The translations under genes and the position numbers were made by a program. The notes under the pieces are model-generated. The model had not been told where the DNA came from, did no database searches, and worked only from the letters and a program-made list of their open reading frames with translations. Shown here piece after piece: positions 61,731-64,000 of a DNA stretch of 64,000 nucleotides (the first letter of the stretch is position 1; the number at the start of each line of letters is the position of its first letter). Source of the DNA: Procambarus clarkii (Eukaryota > Arthropoda > Malacostraca > Decapoda > Cambaridae); contig NC_091165.1 of assembly GCF_040958095.1 (NCBI RefSeq), positions 23,519,558 to 23,583,557 on the forward strand, given 5' to 3'.

Positions 61731-62293
61731 CCACTGTCGGAAACAATAAACCTATTAAACTTACAGAGCTGTAACTATCATACTTGCGAGGTCACCCAAC
61801 CACTTTCTGGCCAGACGTCATTGTGGTTTGACCGACTAACCGAGTGAGGAGCACACTCTGCACCTCACCACACAACACACCACATATAGACTTTGCAGAA
61901 GTCCAACAAATTGAGAGGTGTCTCGTTCCCCCTTCTGTAACCCAATGAAACACCAGTGAGAGTTGCAGCCCACTACAGCTGGCTGAGCCCAGCTCCAACT
62001 ATTGCCCAAGTTACCAACTCTCCGAGTCATTAACACTGCCCGGTTCGAATAACCAATGACAGCAGAGCAAATGTAACCAACCAAATAGCCAATATCCTGC
62101 CTATTACACCCTGCATAGTGACGGCAGGAGTCCGTGTCATGCACAATACCACTAATATATATATATACTCTGGCTTTCGTCAACTACTTAATGAGAGAGA
62201 GAGATCCTTAGACACCTTAGACAGATAGCCTCCAAATCAACTTTCAAACGTCGTATCGTATCGTAACGTGCCAAACTAGTCTATAGAGACTAT
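61731..62293. other. noncoding DNA
   Basis: No gene or named repeat recognised. Confidence 0.45.
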
Positions 62294-62325
62294 CTCTCTC
62301 TCTCTCTCTCTAGAGAGAGAGAGAG
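62294..62325. repeat. (CT)n/(AG)n perfect palindrome
   Basis: A CT tract meets its complement at tctaga, giving a perfect inverted repeat of about 14 bp per arm. Confidence 0.9.
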
Positions 62326-62490
62326 ACACTACACCCAGTACCTCAGCTGATGGTCAGTCGAAGGAAATAGCCTGGGTTTATACGGAGGAAGGGAAAGGTA
62401 TATATATATGTATACAAAGCTTATGGTCGGAGGCAAACCAAACAGCTATATACGTAAACAAAACATTTTGTTTAAATGCTTTGTTTGGTG

Positions 62491-62655
62491 ATGTAAACAA
62501 AACAGGTATACACGAAGAGGATGTAAGCAAAACAGCTATACACGAGGAGGATGTAAACAAAACAGCTATACACGAGGAGGATGTAAACAAAACAGCTATA
62601 CACGAGGAGGATGTAAACAAAACAGCTATACACGAGGAGGATGTAAACAAAACAC
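62491..62655. repeat. 30-bp tandem repeat, about 5.5 copies
   Basis: Unit atgtaaacaaaacagctata plus cacgaggagg. The unit length is a multiple of three and one frame gives a repeated NKTAIHEEDV peptide, but start context and homology are lacking. Confidence 0.95.
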
Positions 62656-63218
62656 TAGACCCCATAACTCACGGCAGGGGAACTGGGGAATAGGGGAGGG
62701 GAGGGGGGGATGGAAGAAAGCAATTTCACCCAGCACTTTGGGATTGGCTGGCCGTATGCGTTATTTAGTGCGGCAAGTGGAAAACTCAATATAATTAGTG
62801 AGTATAAATCGCCACGAAGGGGGCGAAGCAATGCAAACAGCATTATTCTGGGGAAGGTCGATGTTAGCGAGAATAACGGCTGGTTGCTTCAGGGGGAACA
62901 CGACTCTTGTTAAGATGAAACTTTGTCTATGAGGTGTTGTGAGAGTGGGGCGCGGCGCGGCGGCCCACTGAGTTGTGGTGGCGTGCCTGTGTCCTCGAAG
63001 AGTGCGCTGAATACCTGTTGGTGCGTGTGGAGGGAGCGTGGTACAAGGGGGGGGGGGTCAGCAGGGGTACTGGTGGGGTAGGGGGGGGGGGGTTGGATTT
63101 TGTGTACTGTATGTGTCCTTCGTACACATATTGAAATTTCATCATTTTTACACATCTTGGGTATGTATTCCACACATGAAATGTGTCTAGACACGAGGTT
63201 TCCACCTTACAGATTGAC

Positions 63219-63219
<1 letters not shown>
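62656..63219. other. noncoding DNA with G-runs
   Basis: G-runs at 62690-62710 and 63048-63092; no gene. Confidence 0.45.

Positions 63220-63268
<49 letters not shown>
63220..63268. repeat. (CA)n microsatellite
   Basis: About 24 CA units. Confidence 0.97.
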
Positions 63269-63269
<1 letters not shown>

Positions 63270-63714
63270 ACACCGAGCGAACCACTGTGTATCCCCACAC
63301 GAACCACAACGTCCCTTTTAACGAACCAATACTCCTCAAAATAAAACACCCTTCGCTTTTATTTTAACGAACCGCTCGTTGCTTCCCTTTAAGACGTCGT
63401 GCTCCAAGAGTCATTAAAAATGGATCTCCACACACTAACTGGTGTTCCGTAGGAATCCACTTCCAGCAGGTGGCTGTGGCCTGTGTCTCCACATCATCAT
63501 CTCCCTCCACAGGGCTTAACTGGCCCTCTAGAATGTGTAGTACAATTTATTGTTAGTTACATAAGTTAGTACAATTCCTTATTAGGTCCCCTAAACAGCA
63601 CAAGTATTCTGCTCACAAAATGTTCTAAAGATATGAATTCACTATTTGTACTATGTATACTCACTATTTGTACTGTGTACTCCCAATGTGTACTCACTGA
63701 TCGCCTACTGGCCT

Positions 63715-63925
63715 GGCACCCTATGTGGCACTCTACGTCACTGCCTGGTCCTTCACCACAGTGCCACAGGTGCCTCGTTCCAGCCCTGTGTCGGCGTTCA
63801 ATCCCCGACCGTCCAAGTGGTTGGGCACCATTCCTTTCCCCCCGTCCCAACCCAAATCCTTATCCTGACCCCTTCTAAGTGCTGTATAGTCGTAATGGCA
63901 TGGCGCTTTCCCTTGAAAATTCCCT
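63715..63925 (+). mobile_element. probable SINE
   Basis: ggtgcctcgttccagccctg, tgtcggcgttcaatccccga, ccgtccaagtggttgggcac and tatagtcgtaatggcatggc are text I associate with a common decapod SINE. gcgttcaatcccc is B-box-like. The ends are not sharply defined. Confidence 0.5.
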
Positions 63926-64000
63926 CCCTCCCTTCCCCCGGGCAACATAGTGACATAAAGAGCCTGTTGCTAAGACACTTTGGCACACAGGTGTCTCTGG

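Overview
This window looks like nuclear DNA from a decapod crustacean, most likely a freshwater crayfish or close relative. The evidence is one intron-containing animal housekeeping gene, a very high load of TA, CT/GA and CA/GT microsatellites, CCTAA/TTAGG (arthropod telomere-type) motifs, and repeat families I associate with decapods (tRNA-derived SINEs, Penelope-like elements, several LINEs). The species call is inference. There is no operon, CRISPR array or prokaryotic feature.

Left part (1-26712, AT-rich): the only convincing host gene is the ubiquitin-activating enzyme E1 (UBA1/Uba1), plus strand, seven coding exons from 4754 to 15810. All seven visible exons have consensus splice sites and phases that agree. 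As assembled, the reading frame is broken by two single-base deletions, at about 7952-7959 (exon 2) and about 12211-12214 (exon 5). With both corrected the product is about 1011 residues, matching the family from the start of the cytoplasmic UBA1b form. Introns hold a deletion derivative of a Tigger/pogo transposon with TA target duplication, a decayed LINE and small duplications. Downstream lie an imperfect palindromic (foldback) element at about 20.86-21.90 kb and a Jockey-type LINE relic on the minus strand (22.6-25.6 kb) that has itself been invaded by another LINE end.

A 500-N gap (26713-27212) separates this from the right part (27213-64000), which has a different texture: dense microsatellites, at least ten minisatellite arrays (19-36 bp units, one of about 102 copies), tRNA-derived SINEs, MITEs, LINE fragments and Penelope-like elements. 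No host gene is supported there. Highlights are a young head-to-head Penelope-like insertion (45029-47580) with an intact C-terminal RT/GIY-YIG frame; an inverted, nearly perfect 252-bp tandem array made of a tRNA-Leu-like SINE (49442-52067); and palindromic MITEs (39.3, 52.1 and 52.6 kb) carrying a telomere-motif hairpin.

The most interesting signal is a small RNA fold present in all the Penelope-like remnants (39894-39930, 45156-45208, 47399-47451, 58442-58480, 58495-58533). It fits a type I hammerhead ribozyme in which core pair C3-G8 is replaced by U3-A8 and in which stems I and II covary between families. Hammerheads in Penelope-like elements are established; the uniform U3-A8 core is what deserves a second look. 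Long open frames inside the minisatellites and microsatellites are artefacts of repeat arithmetic and are not annotated as genes.
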